Source of the DNA: Panorpa germanica | Lineage: Eukaryota > Arthropoda > Insecta > Mecoptera > Panorpidae | Reading direction: 5' to 3' | Assembly: GCA_963678705.1 (NCBI GenBank) | Contig: OY783206.1 | Coordinates: 22,393,807 to 22,457,806, forward strand | Length of the DNA: 64,000 bases | In this document: positions 1-12,610 of the stretch, piece by piece | How the letters are laid out: the number at the start of each line of letters is the position of its first letter | Numbering within the stretch: position 1 is the first letter of the stretch | The notes under the pieces: generated by a model | Databases searched by the model: none | The model's input: only the letters and a program-made list of their open reading frames with translations | What the model was told of the DNA's origin: nothing | Position numbers and translations under genes: made by a program

Positions 1-115
1 TATATCCGGTTTGAAGGACCAATATTTTATAGTAGATGTTTAATTTGAAAAAAAATAGCTTCGCTAAACAATATAAATAATTATTTCCCCGCTTCAAAAG
101 GTGTCTGATTTTAAA

Positions 116-268
116 TAATATAAAAAAACAAAAATCGGAGCTGTTCCTGAGGACTTCGAACTAAAAGGCTTCATTGACGCGACTACAACGACAAAAAGTG
201 TTGTCGCAGAATTACTTTTAATTTGTGAATTAAAAGATATCGAAGTCTGGCAATACTGGTTAATATAA
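116..268 (+). other. Coding-like fragment, unrecognised
   Basis: An open frame of about 50 codons ends at TAA 266-268. From about residue 7 its composition is balanced, unlike the AT-rich surroundings, and it includes the string PEDFELKGF. That string is faintly reminiscent of EST1/SMG-type proteins, but the match is too short to name. It has no start codon and no clear splice site, so it could be a retrocopy fragment or chance. Confidence 0.2.
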
Positions 269-1980
269 TTAGCGAATTGCTAATAATTTATGAACTAAAA
301 TAAATTTTTAAATAAAATGTTTATAATAAATATAAAAAAAAAATTAATGTGATATAAAATAACTTAAAAAGTGAAAAAAGTTGACTAAACAAACGAATTA
401 CAATGAATTACAGTTTTGTGCCAAAACGATCGAACTAATTGTAAATGGGTTTAATCGAGCAGTTAATTTTAACAGATGGTTAAATATTTCTCTATAATTA
501 ATATTTATTTCTTTTGTTTTACTGCGTTTTCAACTATTGTGTCTTATTCACCGATCAAAAGCTGGCCTATTTTCGGTGTCCTGTACCGTGGTTGAACACG
601 CAGTGGTTTTTTGTCAATGTAGAAATATTTAAACAAATGTTTTAAATAAATAAATCTTTATCTACTCAGTGAACATAACATGGTTATGTATCATTTACAT
701 TTGTTATGTAAATGATACTTCAATGTTTAGAAAGAATGAAACGCTCCAGTATTTTAATGAATAAGGACATAAACATAGTGCCAAACAGGTTTATTATTAT
801 TTAAACAAACTTAAATTAAATTTTCTTTATTGTACAAAAATAAATAATTTTAGTTTTAGTATACAATGTGAATGTATTTCAGTATAATATATATATACTA
901 AAATATATTATTATATTTGAATATAATAAAATGTAAATATGTACAAATTTTATTATATGAAATTAAAAATATATGTAAAAATTGATCTAATATTCAAATA
1001 ATGTAAATATAAATTAAAAAATATATATATACTATTTTAAGTAATATTAATCATAAAGTCGAACAAATAATAAAACAATTGTGTCAAATATTTGTGAATA
1101 CAAAAAATGGTAAAATTGTGAAAAATTCGAAAAATCTTCACTTAAGGTAGCTCACTTATGAAATCACTTTTCAACAGAATTTGATAAATTTGACATTAAT
1201 TTAGGTGTTCTTAATTTAATGGCAAAATTTCAATTGTTTTGACCAGCTGTGAAGCGAGATACCTATTAATAATTTTTAATTTAAGTTTTAAGGTATATCT
1301 CGAGAAAGGTTTTCAAAAATAAATGCTCAATAAATAAACAAAATATTATGTACTGATATCTAACTTTTGTCTAAGGTTTTCACTAGTGAACTGCCTAGTG
1401 AGTAAAGTAATTGCCTTGCTCGTGTGGTTTGCAAAAGCGAACAAAACCGTTAAGAGAATTACCCTGGTTTGTGTATCATTTCCATAAACCCATTGTAAAT
1501 AAACTAATACATTTAAATCAAATCACACGATCTAGGCGGGTACTTTTTTTATTAAGTGAATACATATTTAAAATTTTTCTGATTTGCTAACAGTATTTTC
1601 ATTATTTTAGAATTATCGTTGTATTGTTATGTTGAATTGAACTGTATACTGTGAAATGTCCTATGTAATTAAAAGAAATTAAATTGAATATTATGTAAAA
1701 AAAAATAAACAAATAAAAATATAATAATGGTTTCTTTGTAAATTAAATCCTTCTCCTGAATCAGGGATATGTCTTGTAATTGTAATATGTATTTTTCGTT
1801 TATCTTGGTAAATATAATTCTTATAAAAATTTTGTAAAGTACTTTTTTGTAAGTAATAATATTACATAAAACTTTTGTTAATAATTTTTAACGTAACTTT
1901 TATACCAAAATAGTTACATGCACAAATAAAAGTTAAATTTATTGGTGACACTATTTAATTTAAGATTACAAAAAGCAACT
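269..1980. other. AT-rich stretch without genes
   Basis: I see no coding signal here. The stretch holds homopolymer and TA runs, and one short perfect hairpin listed separately. Confidence 0.5.
688..718. repeat. Perfect 13-bp inverted repeat
   Basis: Arms 688-700 (GTATCATTTACAT) and 706-718 pair perfectly around a 5-base loop. The function is unknown; it may be the core of a degenerate foldback element. Confidence 0.6.
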
Positions 1981-3371
1981 GACCTAGTAAACATTTTGGT
2001 GAAATGGCATAGCTATTACTGTTAAAAATGATCTTAATTTTAATACAAATTTAATAGACAAATGCGTATTAAAATTAAGAAGCGGTTATTAATTTTTTTA
2101 AGATACATTTTTGTCTGAATTTGTTTAAGAATTCTTTGAAAATGCACTGTACATGTTCTGAAAATTAATATTCTGGGATCTGAATTTGTTTTAATACCTG
2201 GTTCTAAAATATGCTTTAGAACTGTTGTAAAATTTATACAGTTTTTTTTGAGAGTGATAGGTGAAGTTCCAGTCAAGAAATAAATTATTTTTTACTCAAA
2301 TTTCAGATAAATGTCACCTATGAAGAAAAATGAATCAGAGTCTTTTCGTAAAAATATTCTTTCTCTTTTCAGCATTATATTATTTGAAAGTATTTAATTT
2401 AGTAGACATTCGTAGAAATCATAGAAAAAGAAACAAGATATATCTGTCTCATCCCTTATATCTCTATCCCCCTTCTGTGTATCTTTTCCAGCATTTGTTG
2501 CATTGTATTTTAGTCATGACATCTTAGATTAAATTAATAAAGTATCTCAACAATTATTAACTCCAATTGACTCTGAATTATCCCTGCTAAGTGTATAATA
2601 GTAGAAGACCCCTCTACGTCCCTCTGTTTTTTAATCAAATACAATTTTTATACAAAATTATTAATAAAGAAATACAGTTCTGCCGGCTTGTCTATCAAAA
2701 TATAGCCGCAAGTACTTCTAATTAAAATTTAATTAAACTAAACAATTTCTTTCCATTATTTTGAAAGAGGGATATCTTAAGAAATACCCCGTAGTATACA
2801 AATCTTTCAAATAAACAGAAGAAGCTACCAAATTTCTTATTAAATTTAACAGTGTCTACTAACACATAATAGTGATTGGTCATTAAATTTGACGCTATAT
2901 TTTCTTGTACACTGCAACTATTTTTGTAATATTTTTCACACTTCGGCTTTTTTTGCACAGTGGTGTACATATTCTTTTAAGGTAGGGAGACTAGTTCGAC
3001 AAAATAACACTTAAAATTACATATAAAAAACTAATATTCGTTTAAATACGAGGATAATATGATAATTTAGTGACTCTTTGAATTTACCGCTGCTGGTCCC
3101 GCGAACTGCCATATTAATAGCCTACTGACAAATTTTAAGCAAGCTATGTCATTTAGTTTGTGTTTGACAGTTATTGAAAGCAGCTATCCACTCAATTGCG
3201 ATTGCGATTGCCCTGCAAATATTTCCTGTTTCCAAACCTAAAGAAATGATTGTGCGGTAAGAGATTTGGGTGTAACAAAAAGATAATCACTGACACAAAC
3301 GCCTATTTTGAGGGCCTTGAATAAATGAAGGAATAAAAAAATTGGAAAAATGTTGGACTAAATATATCGAG
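1981..3371. other. Gene-free stretch with decayed repeats
   Basis: Near 1982 there is one end like the CCCAGTAAACATTT MITE family (CCTAGTAAACATTTTGG). Bases 2035-2110 resemble in part the repeat at 29.2-29.6 kb. Nothing else is recognisable. Confidence 0.35.
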
Positions 3372-3572
3372 CTGTTTAAATTTTGCAGGCAGCTTATTAA
3401 CATTACAACTAATTAAATAAATACAATTTTATTGACGCTTGCTATATTAATCAAAAAACTACAGACATCAGAATTCCCCCAACTCAAATTCATTCCTTGC
3501 ATATAAACAGTGTTTGTTGTAACGTCGAAAATTAGTTGTAATGTTATTAAGCTGCCTGCAAAATTTAAACAG
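3372..3572. mobile_element. Foldback MITE with 43-bp arms
   Basis: Arms 3372-3414 and 3530-3572 are reverse complements over 43 bp with one mismatch, around a 115-bp centre. No target duplication is obvious, so the superfamily is not assigned. The near-identity of the arms suggests a fairly recent origin. Confidence 0.65.
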
Positions 3573-4726
3573 TTTATTTTTCCTTGTTTTGGAGAAAATT
3601 GACATTTGCCATGTGTGTTATAAACACTTTTTGACCGATTCAAATATATGGTATTTTTACCATATTATTATTAATTATGTTTTTTTAATTTTTTTTCGCA
3701 CACATTGTAAAGTATTTATTTAAATAGAAGACATAATACACTTGCAAATATTAAATCCAACAATATAGACTTTAGAGTATATAGACTTTTGCGCGAATGT
3801 CAGTTGTACCCCACTAGTACTGCTCATTTTCGAAGTATTCGCTGTAACTTTTCGCTAACTTCAGCGACGTAACATTTCAAGCTAGCGTAAATATTGTAAA
3901 ACAATTCAAAAAATATTTGCAGAAATATAGACAGAATATTAATACAAGGACTAAAGCAGGGGGTTATTTCCTCCTCCTCCCATGTGTACGCCTATGGATG
4001 GTTACTATGTTAGTGCCCATTCTTAATGCAAATGAGAATTTTTATTTATATACGGCTACCCTCATAAATCTGTCAAAAATATTCAACGAAAGCCACTAAC
4101 AAGCAGGGATGCTGGATCGCTGGACCATCTAGACGCTCGAACAGGTTGATGATGCCACACTGCCACAGCCATTAAGGTGGCTTCAAAACGAAGAAGAATC
4201 TTAAATGTTTGCTCATTTTAAAATAAATAGCATTTAAAAAACTTAATGCTTTTAAATTTTATGAAAATTGTATGATGGCTACTTTGTAGGTGTGCCATAT
4301 ATGACCCGCGTAAGAAGTACAGAATGCGTCAAACCGGTAGCAGTATCGATGGCAATGTTGTTGATTTCTTAATGGGATTATGTACTCATTTTTTAAGGGT
4401 AGATTTTTCCATTGTTGATTGAAATTAAGGTTAATAAATGTATATTGGCGTTTTTATTTTATTAAATATCTGAATGTTGACGAAGCAACTGTCAAATTCA
4501 ATATCAATAAAAATCGAATATCGGATATATTAATTAAAAATTCGAATTGTAGTTTTAGCGGTACAGATGTCGGCCATGTTTATGACGTAACATGTCGCAC
4601 TATTAAGAGATAGGTCAGTTATTTGTTATATCTATAAGAGTTCTGTGTTTAATATACTATCTCTTTTACGCTCTGTTGTATAAAAGAGATAGCAACATAG
4701 CGGACGTTATGTCACATGTTTTGGAA
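3573..4726. other. Gene-free stretch
   Basis: No gene is supported. A short segment near 4110-4125 (GATGCTGGATCGCTGGACC) recurs near 55410, so part of it is dispersed repeat. Confidence 0.35.
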
Positions 4727-4870
4727 TGTTCTATAACAAAATGACTTTTTTAATTGTTAATATCTTCAAACATATAAGGAGTTATTAAAAAATAATTGGA
4801 CATTAGAGGTTCTAGTAACCCACTTTATCAATATATAGCACAGTTTTATAGAAATTAAGACGTAGGACAC
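4727..4870 (+). repeat. Dispersed repeat with GAGTTATTAAAAAATAATTG core
   Basis: The core, followed by 'GAGGTTCT..TAACCCACTTTATCAATATA', recurs at about 46312-46430, 50715-50822 and 54765-54895, with a weaker match at 8950-9035. No termini can be set, so the class is unknown. Confidence 0.6.
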
Positions 4871-4901
4871 AATCCCATTCTGTGAGTTGGCAAAATGAAT
4901 A

Positions 4902-5153
4902 CCCAGTAAACATTTTGGAGTCACTTTGACATCATATTGAAAATGCGTATGATTTTTTTGTCATGAAAGAGTTCATTTACAGTTCAGTTTCTCACAATCG
5001 TTCATATGAAATGTCTGTTTTATCGGCTACAGATGACGGAACCACTCCACCTGTCTGAATACAAATGAAGATAAAGTTGATGCGAACTATAATTGAAATG
5101 AAATAGTGATAGAAACGTCACTAAATAGGGCACTTCACTAAATGTTTACTGGG
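4902..5153. mobile_element. MITE with CCCAGTAAACATTT inverted ends, TA flanks
   Basis: The ends CCCAGTAAACATTT and AAATGTTTACTGGG are inverted repeats, with TA on both outer sides (4900-4901 and 5154-5155). The element is 252 bp and non-coding. Relatives lie at 57839-58094, 35437-35590 (partial) and in a long form at 33351-34473. Confidence 0.75.
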
Positions 5154-5439
5154 TATGTACTGTTGATACGATGCGTTCATATATCAGCATCAAGCGGTTC
5201 ACATCAAACATTAATTTTTTATTATGAAGGCGTATGGCTTGGATATCGTAATTTCAATATAGCGATCCGCTGCGGTGGCAAGTGCCAAATGATGCTCCCT
5301 ATGTAAACTAACATGTGTACTACAAAAAATAATTAATAAAAAATAAAAAATATATTCAAATGTGTCGCTTTTCAGATCTGGCAACGTTACATTCTTACAC
5401 TGACCAAGATACGACTTGTTTACGTTGGGTTTTAGTTGT

Positions 5440-5695
5440 CAAATCGCGATGTTTTAGTCGAAAACGATCAAAAGTAGCTCAGCTTCAACATATTTTATAA
5501 GAAAACTAATACCGATTGCTGTAATTTTCTTTACAGGACAATATTTGTTACATTCTCAATGAATGATTCTAAGTTTTTCAAAACAATCGTAAGAAAATTA
5601 CCATTGTTATATCACAAACAGTCAAAATCTAAAAATGTAGTACCGCAAGGAGTATTGAAACTTTTTCTAATTAATAAGAACATTAATAAATATAT
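5440..5695 (-). repeat. Dispersed repeat, copy of the 37.2-kb family
   Basis: In reverse orientation it matches 20365-20600, 37178-37396 and 53275-53410. Shared landmarks are 'TTACGATTGTTTTGAAAAAC', 'TTTGTGATATAACAAT' and 'AGTTTCAATACTCCTTGCGG'. This copy lacks the 'ACGAACCCTACACCGACACCG' segment present in the others. Confidence 0.65.
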
Positions 5696-6229
5696 ATAGT
5701 TAAATTTTCAAGAAAGTGATTTTCTTGGGATCGCCACACGTTCGATACGTTCAGTGCTGACATATGAACGCACACTTCTAACCACGTGCTATTTTTACTG
5801 AACCGCAGAATTTAATATAACTTAAATTTATACATCAAAAAATAAAATTATTAAAACACTATAATATACGTATATATTTCATAGATGTCAGCACTGCTTA
5901 AAATTATTAAAATCTCTCTAAAACTTGACACTTTATAGCTGTATCTAATTACGTTAATAAATTTGTCGCCTAATTATCGTAAAATTAACATGATTAACTT
6001 TAATTACGACTCCTTTAAACATTTAATTATCTTGTGTTTATATTTTTATTTCTTGTATAGCAATCATCCAAGACATAGTATAATAATTTTAATTATATTC
6101 TTAACTTCACGTTACTATGGGCAGAAGCAAGCTGTTCAAGTTTTTAGGTTATGTTCTTCTTAACTACAAAAGAAGTTGTTTTCATAATTACTTAGTATTT
6201 ATATTCATTTAAAATATAAAAATATTTAA
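5696..6229. other. Gene-free AT-rich stretch
   Basis: I see nothing beyond AT-rich sequence up to the Helitron terminus at 6230. Confidence 0.4.
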
Positions 6230-6936
6230 CTAGATGTCGCAAGCGACGATTGTCTGTGTATGTGAATTGATTTTCATTTAAAATTTTCGTTCCTTTTTTA
6301 AATTGATATATTTAACTCGTTGTATATTAATTTTACATATAAACTGACAAAATATATATTTTTTTCAATTTAATCGTTAAATGATCAATTTTGTTTCAAA
6401 ATTTGGGATTTTTATTTTTGATTTCTAAATTTGGTACCAAAGTTAGCCTATATAAAAAATTTCAACTTTCTAGCACAATTGTTACCCTCGGCAAAAATCG
6501 CCCCCGTGCTCCCCAAATAAAATTTTGAAATTTTTAATTTTCTATTTTTAATATAATATTCAATTATTACAAAATCCAAAATTTGAGCTTTTTCAAAAGT
6601 TCTCTACGGGGGCCTTTATAAAATGTTTAAATTTCTAAATTTTGAAACATGTTCATATTTAAGAGCGTACTACACATGCAATAATTCACCTTTCTATCCT
6701 TTACGAATAAAAAGTTACATAGCAAAACGTGAGCATTATTTTCCCTAGTTTTTCCTAAATTACGGGTTTCCAGGAAATTCAAGGAAGAATTCGGGGACGC
6801 CAAAACTATTATAATTTTTTTCTCTACGAAATAGGCAATTTTCAAAATCATTGACGAAGAAGCTTTTGAGCCACCATACAAAATTCACTACCTTCACTAC
6901 CCATTAATAAACACCTGGGACATTATAATTAAAGGA
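6230..6936 (-). mobile_element. Non-autonomous Helitron (TCCT...CTAG family)
   Basis: Read on the minus strand, it starts TCCTTTAATTATAATGT at 6936 and ends with a TCGC-TT-GCGA hairpin and CTAG at 6230. An A lies just before it and a T just after, the Helitron target rule. It is 707 bp long, with no terminal inverted repeats, no target duplication and no coding capacity. The open frames crossing it recur in other copies only because the DNA does. Confidence 0.75.
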
Positions 6937-7384
6937 TATTACATTTACAAGGGCTGTTTGCACGACGCAAACCCGGCGCCTGTCGTAAATCAATCAAATA
7001 ACAACCAGACTTGATGGATCCTGCATCGAATGGGTGCTGGGCTATTCTTAGACTTTGGTTTTTACAAAGGTTATTCATTTTTCATCGTAAATAGATTTTA
7101 AATATTTTCTTAGACAGCTTGTGTACAAAAATTATCACCATTATTGTTATATAATTGATTGTATGAATAAGTATTTCTTTAAGCAAGTAAATTTAAAAAA
7201 ACTCACTTCAAATATTAGTACAAAAATGCAGGTGTAAATGTTTTTATGGTCAATTTTTTTATAATTATTCAAAACTGGCGCCGGTTTTGTGCTTTTGTGT
7301 AGTTTGTGTGAATATTTTAAGACATTATTTAAGTAGTTAAGTTTCTTTAAGTAGTTAGGATTCTCGAAGGGAATCAATATTTGA

Positions 7385-7670
7385 AAATATTAGGAATATT
7401 AATATTATTATTTGATAATATTATATTACTTATTTCTTTCTTCATGAATATGAAAAATAATTTTAAAATTTATAGATAATATTACATTACAAATTTTAAT
7501 TACTAAAAAGTTATGAACATTCAATTGAATAAAAAAAAATCGCTTAAGCACATTTGACAATATCACAATGCTTTTCCAATATTCGCGGCTACTCATGCGT
7601 CGAAAACTGTGCAAGTGACGTTACTAAATTTTTCATCGAGTTTATGAACAGCGGAAGTGACGGATGATTA
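7385..7670 (-). repeat. Dispersed repeat, copy of the 52.6-kb family
   Basis: It aligns with 52560-52900 across 'AAAATAATTTTAAAATT.ATAGATAATATTACA', 'CAATATTCGCGG.TACT..TGCGTCGA' and 'GAACAGCGGAAGTG'. Related segments lie downstream of both Cys-rich genes (about 18930-19330) and at 11160-11433. Confidence 0.6.
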
Positions 7671-7849
7671 TGATGATATTTTTTTATAAAAAATAGTAGT
7701 GCACTTTACTAGTTTTATTTCTTTTTAAACTTTTTTGAAGTTTTATTATTATTTTTATTATAATCAGTATTAAAGTTAATATTGATTGTTACGCTTATTC
7801 ATAGCTAAATTCGCAAACGATACCATACTTAATTATGTAAACAAAAGCG

Positions 7850-8915
7850 CACGGTCAACACCAGATTCTTCATATAGTTTGCGCTGAGTATCTTCTGTCT
7901 CAACTGTATGTTTATATTCTTATATGTTTGGTACTGAATTTTGTATGGTAGCTCGAAAACGGCTACAACAATGTTTTTGAAAATTTCCTATTTCGTAGAG
8001 AAAAAAATTCTAAGACATTTGGCGTCTCTGGATTTTTCCCTGAATTTCCTGGAAACCCGTAATTTTGGAAAATCTGAAAAAAAGTTGGGCTCTTTCTTGC
8101 TGTATTACTATTTATTCATAAAAGATAAAAAGATGAAATTTTGCATGTGTATTACAATGGTCAATGCTGACATTTTTCAAAAATTAGAAATTCAAAAATA
8201 GAAAAAGAGGGCGTTGAAAAAATTCGGGGGCTCGCTAGGGAACTTTAAGGCAAGTTCATATTCTGGATTGTAGAATAATTAAGTATATTATTAATCAAAA
8301 AAAAATTCAAAATTTCAAAATTTTATTTGGCGGCACGGGAGCAGTTTTTGCTGAGAGCAAAAATTTTGCTAGAAAGTTGAAATTTTGTATATAGGCAAAC
8401 CTTGGTAAATTATTTACGAATCGAAAAAGAAAATCACAAATTTTAAAAAAAAGTTTGTCTAACGCATAAATTGAAAATATTTTTTATTTTGATAAAAAAA
8501 ATATATTTTTTTAATTAATTTATATGAAAAATTATTTCCTTTTATATGTAAAATTTATATTGAACGAGTTAAATATTTCAATTTAAAAATGGAATTAAAA
8601 TTTGAAATGAAATTACGAATTATTTTATTAAATTCAAATTATACACATTAAAAAGACGTCGCTTGCGACGGGGGTAAACTTTAGTAGTAGTCATATTGAG
8701 CAGCTACGTGCGTTGTGGAGAGTGCACACTGAATATTTCTTCGAGCGAAAATAAGTTTTAATTAATTCGGCATTGAGATTAAGTTGATTCCTCGCAACTT
8801 CCTAAGTATAAAGTCAGTATGTAATTGGGGTATTATTTGATATTTTGTGATTCTTCTTTCTTTTTCAAGTTATAAATATTTGGTAGTGCAGCGTACGAAT
8901 GCACTTAAGGTACAT
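7850..8915 (+). repeat. Dispersed repeat interrupted by a Helitron
   Basis: The outer parts, 7850-7900 and 8690-8915, match an uninterrupted copy at 62830-63125: 'TATCTTCTGTCTCA' on the left, then 'ATATTGAGCAGCTA', 'GAATATTTCTTCGAG' and 'AAGTATAAAGTCAGTATGTA' on the right. The intervening DNA is a Helitron. About 36 bp present in the other copy is missing at the junction. Confidence 0.7.
7900..8684 (+). mobile_element. Non-autonomous Helitron, 5' end slightly truncated
   Basis: Homology to the 24040 copy starts at 'CAACTG.ATGTTTATATTC'. It runs to the terminal hairpin GACGTCGC-TT-GCGACG and a TTAG end at 8681-8684, followed by T. The usual TCCTATATT start is missing, which fits a deletion at the 5' junction. 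Confidence 0.7.
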
Positions 8916-8929
8916 CCGCGCCTGATCCT

Positions 8930-9514
8930 AATATAAAGTCCTAATATAATCCTATTATCAAATAATTGGGCATTTGAGGTTCTGGCAGCCAGTTTTATAT
9001 GAACTAAGCCAAAGGACACAAGCTCATCAAATGTGAGGATACTTTTCTAAAAAGAATGACTCAAAAAATTCGAGCACAATAGTAATCAGCTAGCAGTACC
9101 GTAGATGTTACAAAAACGAAATTGACAACATCTTTACTTGCGCAATGTAGTTTTTATATGCAACAGATCTTAAGTATTTCTCCTCAGTTTAAAATAAAGT
9201 GCATCTTTTAAGAATATAAATTTGTTAAGTTTTGTATTGTTTATTAATTTGGTTTTAAAGGAGTTAACGTACATAAGTCGTTAGTTAACGTTAAGACAGT
9301 GTATTGTTTAATAAACATATAAATTTAAAATAACAACGCTATATAAATAATTGCTTCGATTCTTTCAACGATGAATTCGATTTACTAATAATGTGGTATA
9401 AATTTGTGGTGTAAAATCGTTTTGACAGCAAGGTCATATTGGACGATGGTGTTTTAATGAATTTAAAAACATGTAACGTTACAAAAGAAAATGTTAAAAA
9501 AAAGGTTGGACATA
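8930..9514. other. Gene-free stretch
   Basis: A weak copy of the 'GAGGTTCT' dispersed repeat lies at 8950-9035. The rest is AT-rich with no recognisable feature. Confidence 0.35.
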
Positions 9515-9708
9515 TATAATGTCAAATTACGAGAGTTCGGTGGCGACTCATACTTAAATCAAGTTGTGAGGTAACTGCCGATAAAACTAAAAAGCACTGA
9601 CTCACTTACTTTTCTATAATGTGTATGGAAACGAATAAGATAAAATGAATTACCGTATTATAGATTCATACCACGCTTATAACCTCTTTTAAATATTTGT
9701 CACCGCCG
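9515..9708. mobile_element. TA-type MITE, right end truncated
   Basis: It matches the outer parts of 23973-25324: 'CAAATTACGAGAGTTCGG' at the left, 'CTAAAAAGCACT.ACTCACTTA' in the middle and 'TTATAACCTCTTTTAA' at the right. The right inverted end stops at CACCGCCG. The middle reads CTGCCGATAAAACTAAAAAG without interruption. It is therefore an empty-site reference for the Helitrons inserted in the other copy. Confidence 0.7.
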
Positions 9709-9773
9709 ATGTATATATACTCGTATTTATCTGTGTTATCGAAGCAAAGAATTTAAGAAGAACAAAAACAATT

Positions 9774-10075
9774 GTTAGTTCGGTGAAGGATGATTTTATC
9801 GAAACCGGAGTCAGAGGAGGAGGCAGTGTTAGTGTTAAGGACAGATCCAATCAAACAAATTAATAGTAACATCCATAAAAACTTAATGTTTTCAAGTGAG
9901 AAAAAGGTAAAAAGTGAATAGAGTATTGTGCAGTTATTAAAGGGAGGCAGTGAAGGGAAGAGGTAGATAGCGGAGATAGAAAAAAGGAGCGAAGAAAGAG
10001 AAGGTATGGCAGAATAGAAACAGGAGGGAGAGTAGCAGGAGGAGCGAAGCAGTAGCAGGGGCATTTTTGTTTTTA
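9774..10075. repeat. Polypurine-rich repeat segment
   Basis: The plus strand is strongly G+A rich here. Its last part, 10018-10075, is repeated in inverse at 28425-28480, so this is a dispersed element end rather than simple low complexity. A 124-codon open frame on the minus strand comes from the compositional bias. Confidence 0.5.
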
Positions 10076-10118
10076 TTATTACAAAGATATATAATAATAT
10101 AGATAGATAATAATAATA

Positions 10119-10663
10119 ATTTTTCATATAAATTGACTAAAGAAATATATGTTTTACAACAAAATATAAAATATTTTCAATTTATTCGTTATTTGACCAA
10201 CATTTTTTCAAAATATGGGATTTTTTTTTTCGAATCGTAAATTAGGTACTAAAGTTAACCTATATATATAAAATTTCAACTTTCTAGCCCAATTTTTTAA
10301 CTCGACAAAAACCGCCCCGCGCTGCCAAATAAAGTAATAACATATTTTATTATTAAGTAAACCGAAATTTGAATTTTCTCTTAAGTTTCCTACCTTTTAC
10401 AATTTTTTAATTGCTAATTTTCAAAAATGCCAAATCTCTTACGAATTAATAGTTATAGAGCAAAAAGTAAACATTTTTTTTAGTTTTTTCAAAAACTACG
10501 TGTTTCCAGGAAATTCAGGCAAAAATCCGAGGACGCCAGTAGTCTTAGAAATATTTTCTCTACGAAATGGCCAATTTTCAATAAAATGCGCGTGGCTGTT
10601 TTCGAGCCACCATACTAATCGCGGTCACATATAAACTTTCACTTGCAACATTATAATATAGGA
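10119..10663 (-). mobile_element. Non-autonomous Helitron, 3' end missing
   Basis: The minus-strand start TCCTATATTATAATGTTGC at 10663 is preceded by A. The body is shared with the 24-kb and 48.9-kb copies, but the 3' hairpin is absent. The copy runs out near 10119, beside the polypurine segment. Confidence 0.7.
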
Positions 10664-11159
10664 TATATTTCTATAAGAATTTAAAAGGTCAGACCCCGAA
10701 ACACCTCCAACAAAATATAAAATAAAACGAAACCACTTTCAGAATACATAGTGAAATAATACCTTTACCAAAAGTAGTGTCAGAGAAACATTGAGTTAAC
10801 AGTGGAAAACACTGAACAACAAAATGAGAAGTGGTGGGGGTGGGAGAGAGACGAAGAAAGGGGGCAGCGGAGAGAGGAATAGGTGTAAGGAAGACAAGGT
10901 GTGGCTGGGTTATTAATAGCCACTTGGACAGGTTATAGTTAGGTAATTATCTGTTAGTTGATCTCAGGTTAAGCAAACTGTGGTTAGCTGAACTTTTTTA
11001 TTGTGCTTAACAACAAATTGCCTACAGGCACTAATACAATACACAGCTATTAAATATATATGTGTGTGTGTGTCCATTTTTAACATGAAGGTGATGTTGT
11101 TACTCGTCAAAAATATACCCTTGAAAATATCAGACATATTAGATGCTCAGTTGTTGTTT
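10664..11159. other. Gene-free stretch
   Basis: There is a purine-rich patch at 10830-10880 and a short GT run near 11060. No gene is supported. Confidence 0.4.
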
Positions 11160-11433
11160 TAGGAGATCCTAGTACCGCTGTAGTGTAAATAATTTCCTAA
11201 CAATATTATATTAGGCTTGGGTACTATTGACACCACCGCTAGAGTACATAACCTGAAAACTTCGACGTAATACATTTACACATGCGTTACTCATGCGGCG
11301 ATTAACTGCGCAAGCAACGCTCCTAAATAACATCAGTATTTTCTTAAAAGTTTCGGAAATCTACCCTTATTTAATTCTTTTCATTAATTATTGACTATCG
11401 TAGAACAAATTTACAAAGTATTAGTATTCTCCG
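11160..11433 (-). repeat. Dispersed repeat split by a TTAA element
   Basis: 'CTAGAGTACATAACCTGA', 'AAAAGTTTCGGAAA.CTACCC' and 'TGACTATCGTAGAACAAATT' also occur at 52720-53100. After the TTAA element, repeat-like sequence resumes at 12185. The same motif occurs in reverse near 15470 and 18960. Confidence 0.6.
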
Positions 11434-12184
11434 TTAAGGAGGTACAGGACGTTAAAGTAAATGATGAAAACGTTGTGAAATTTGGAGGGTCGATACAAAT
11501 AGTTAAAATACATGCTGTCTCAAAAATTTAGAGACCTAGGGTTCATAGTTTTCTTTTTATACATGATTAAAAATAGTCATTTTCCATACAAATCACAATT
11601 TTTAGCTCAATTTCACCACATAATATAACTTTTAACTATAAAAAAATGGTGACACGGCTTTCAAAAACTAAGTGTATATAAAAGAATCTCTTCTGTAACT
11701 ATTGCAAAAAGAAAATTATCAAAAGGATACCTATATACGAAAATATTTAAATAAAACCAGTAAGAAACAGTAAATGTATAAGCCGGCAACGTTGCAAATG
11801 CCAATTTAAGCGGGAAATTCAAAATCGGATTAAATGTTATATAAAATATAACAATTTATTGGCCAAAGAACCAAATCACGCATGCGTCAACACACGTAAA
11901 TTTACAGCGTTGTCAAATTTATTATTCCTTTTTCAAAATATTTAATTTGAATTTAAATTGAATTAATATAAATTTGATATTAATTATAGGTAATTTTTAA
12001 TGTATTAAACTATTATATGCATAAAAAAACCATTTTAACTAGCAAAAAGCAGTTTAATAGGGAATTGAAAAATCCATTTTCAAAGTGCCAATATTTGCTC
12101 GTCCCTCATGTACTTCGTATTTTGCATTTCGTATTACCGAGAGATAAACTTTTTGCATTGACGGTACGTCCTGTACCTCCTTAA
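11434..12184. mobile_element. TTAA-flanked MITE (piggyBac-like), copy 1
   Basis: The element 11438-12180 has inverted ends GGAGGTACAGGACGT and ACGTCCTGTACCTCC, with TTAA directly outside both (11434-11437 and 12181-12184). A TTAA duplication is characteristic of piggyBac elements. The 743-bp body has no transposase. A close sister lies at 20845-21572. Confidence 0.8.
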
Positions 12185-12284
12185 AGCGTTAGCGCAAAGT
12201 TCTCCGTTATTTATTACTTCACAAATATCTCCTTAACCGTCATTTATGCAAATCGATGTTTCTGTGAAGATGTAAAAATTCGAT

Positions 12285-12610
12285 GGAAGTAGGGCTTCAC
12301 ACGAGACGAGATAAGGCGAGAGTTTCAAAAATCTCGTCTCATTCTCGGTAGTTTAGAAAAAATAGTATCGTTTTAGTCTCGTTCTCGTCACGTTCATTTT
12401 TTTTAAATTAATAAATGCGTTAGTAGTTTCTACAAATTATAATTTAAAATATAATTTTTTATACACAGTTGACCAACTGGTTCAATTTTACTTAATGCAT
12501 CATCACTTTAGAAACTAAAGGCTAAAATGTCTTCAAACAATCGCATTGTAAATAATTTATATTCACATTTATTTTCCTTTAAAACATCTCATCTCGTTTT
12601 TACGAAACGT
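12285..12610. mobile_element. Probable insertion upstream of gene A
   Basis: Unit B passes directly from 'AAAAATTCG' to 'TTGAAAGGCAATACG'; unit A has about 300 extra bases between these points. The extra DNA is bounded by 'ACGAGACGAGAT' and the inverse of 'AACGAGATGAGAT', suggesting a MITE with short inverted ends. The class is unknown. Confidence 0.4.

Noticed and set aside
9753..10127. 124-codon minus-strand open frame rich in Ser, Leu and Phe
   Set aside because: It is antisense to a polypurine segment, with low-complexity composition and no family match.
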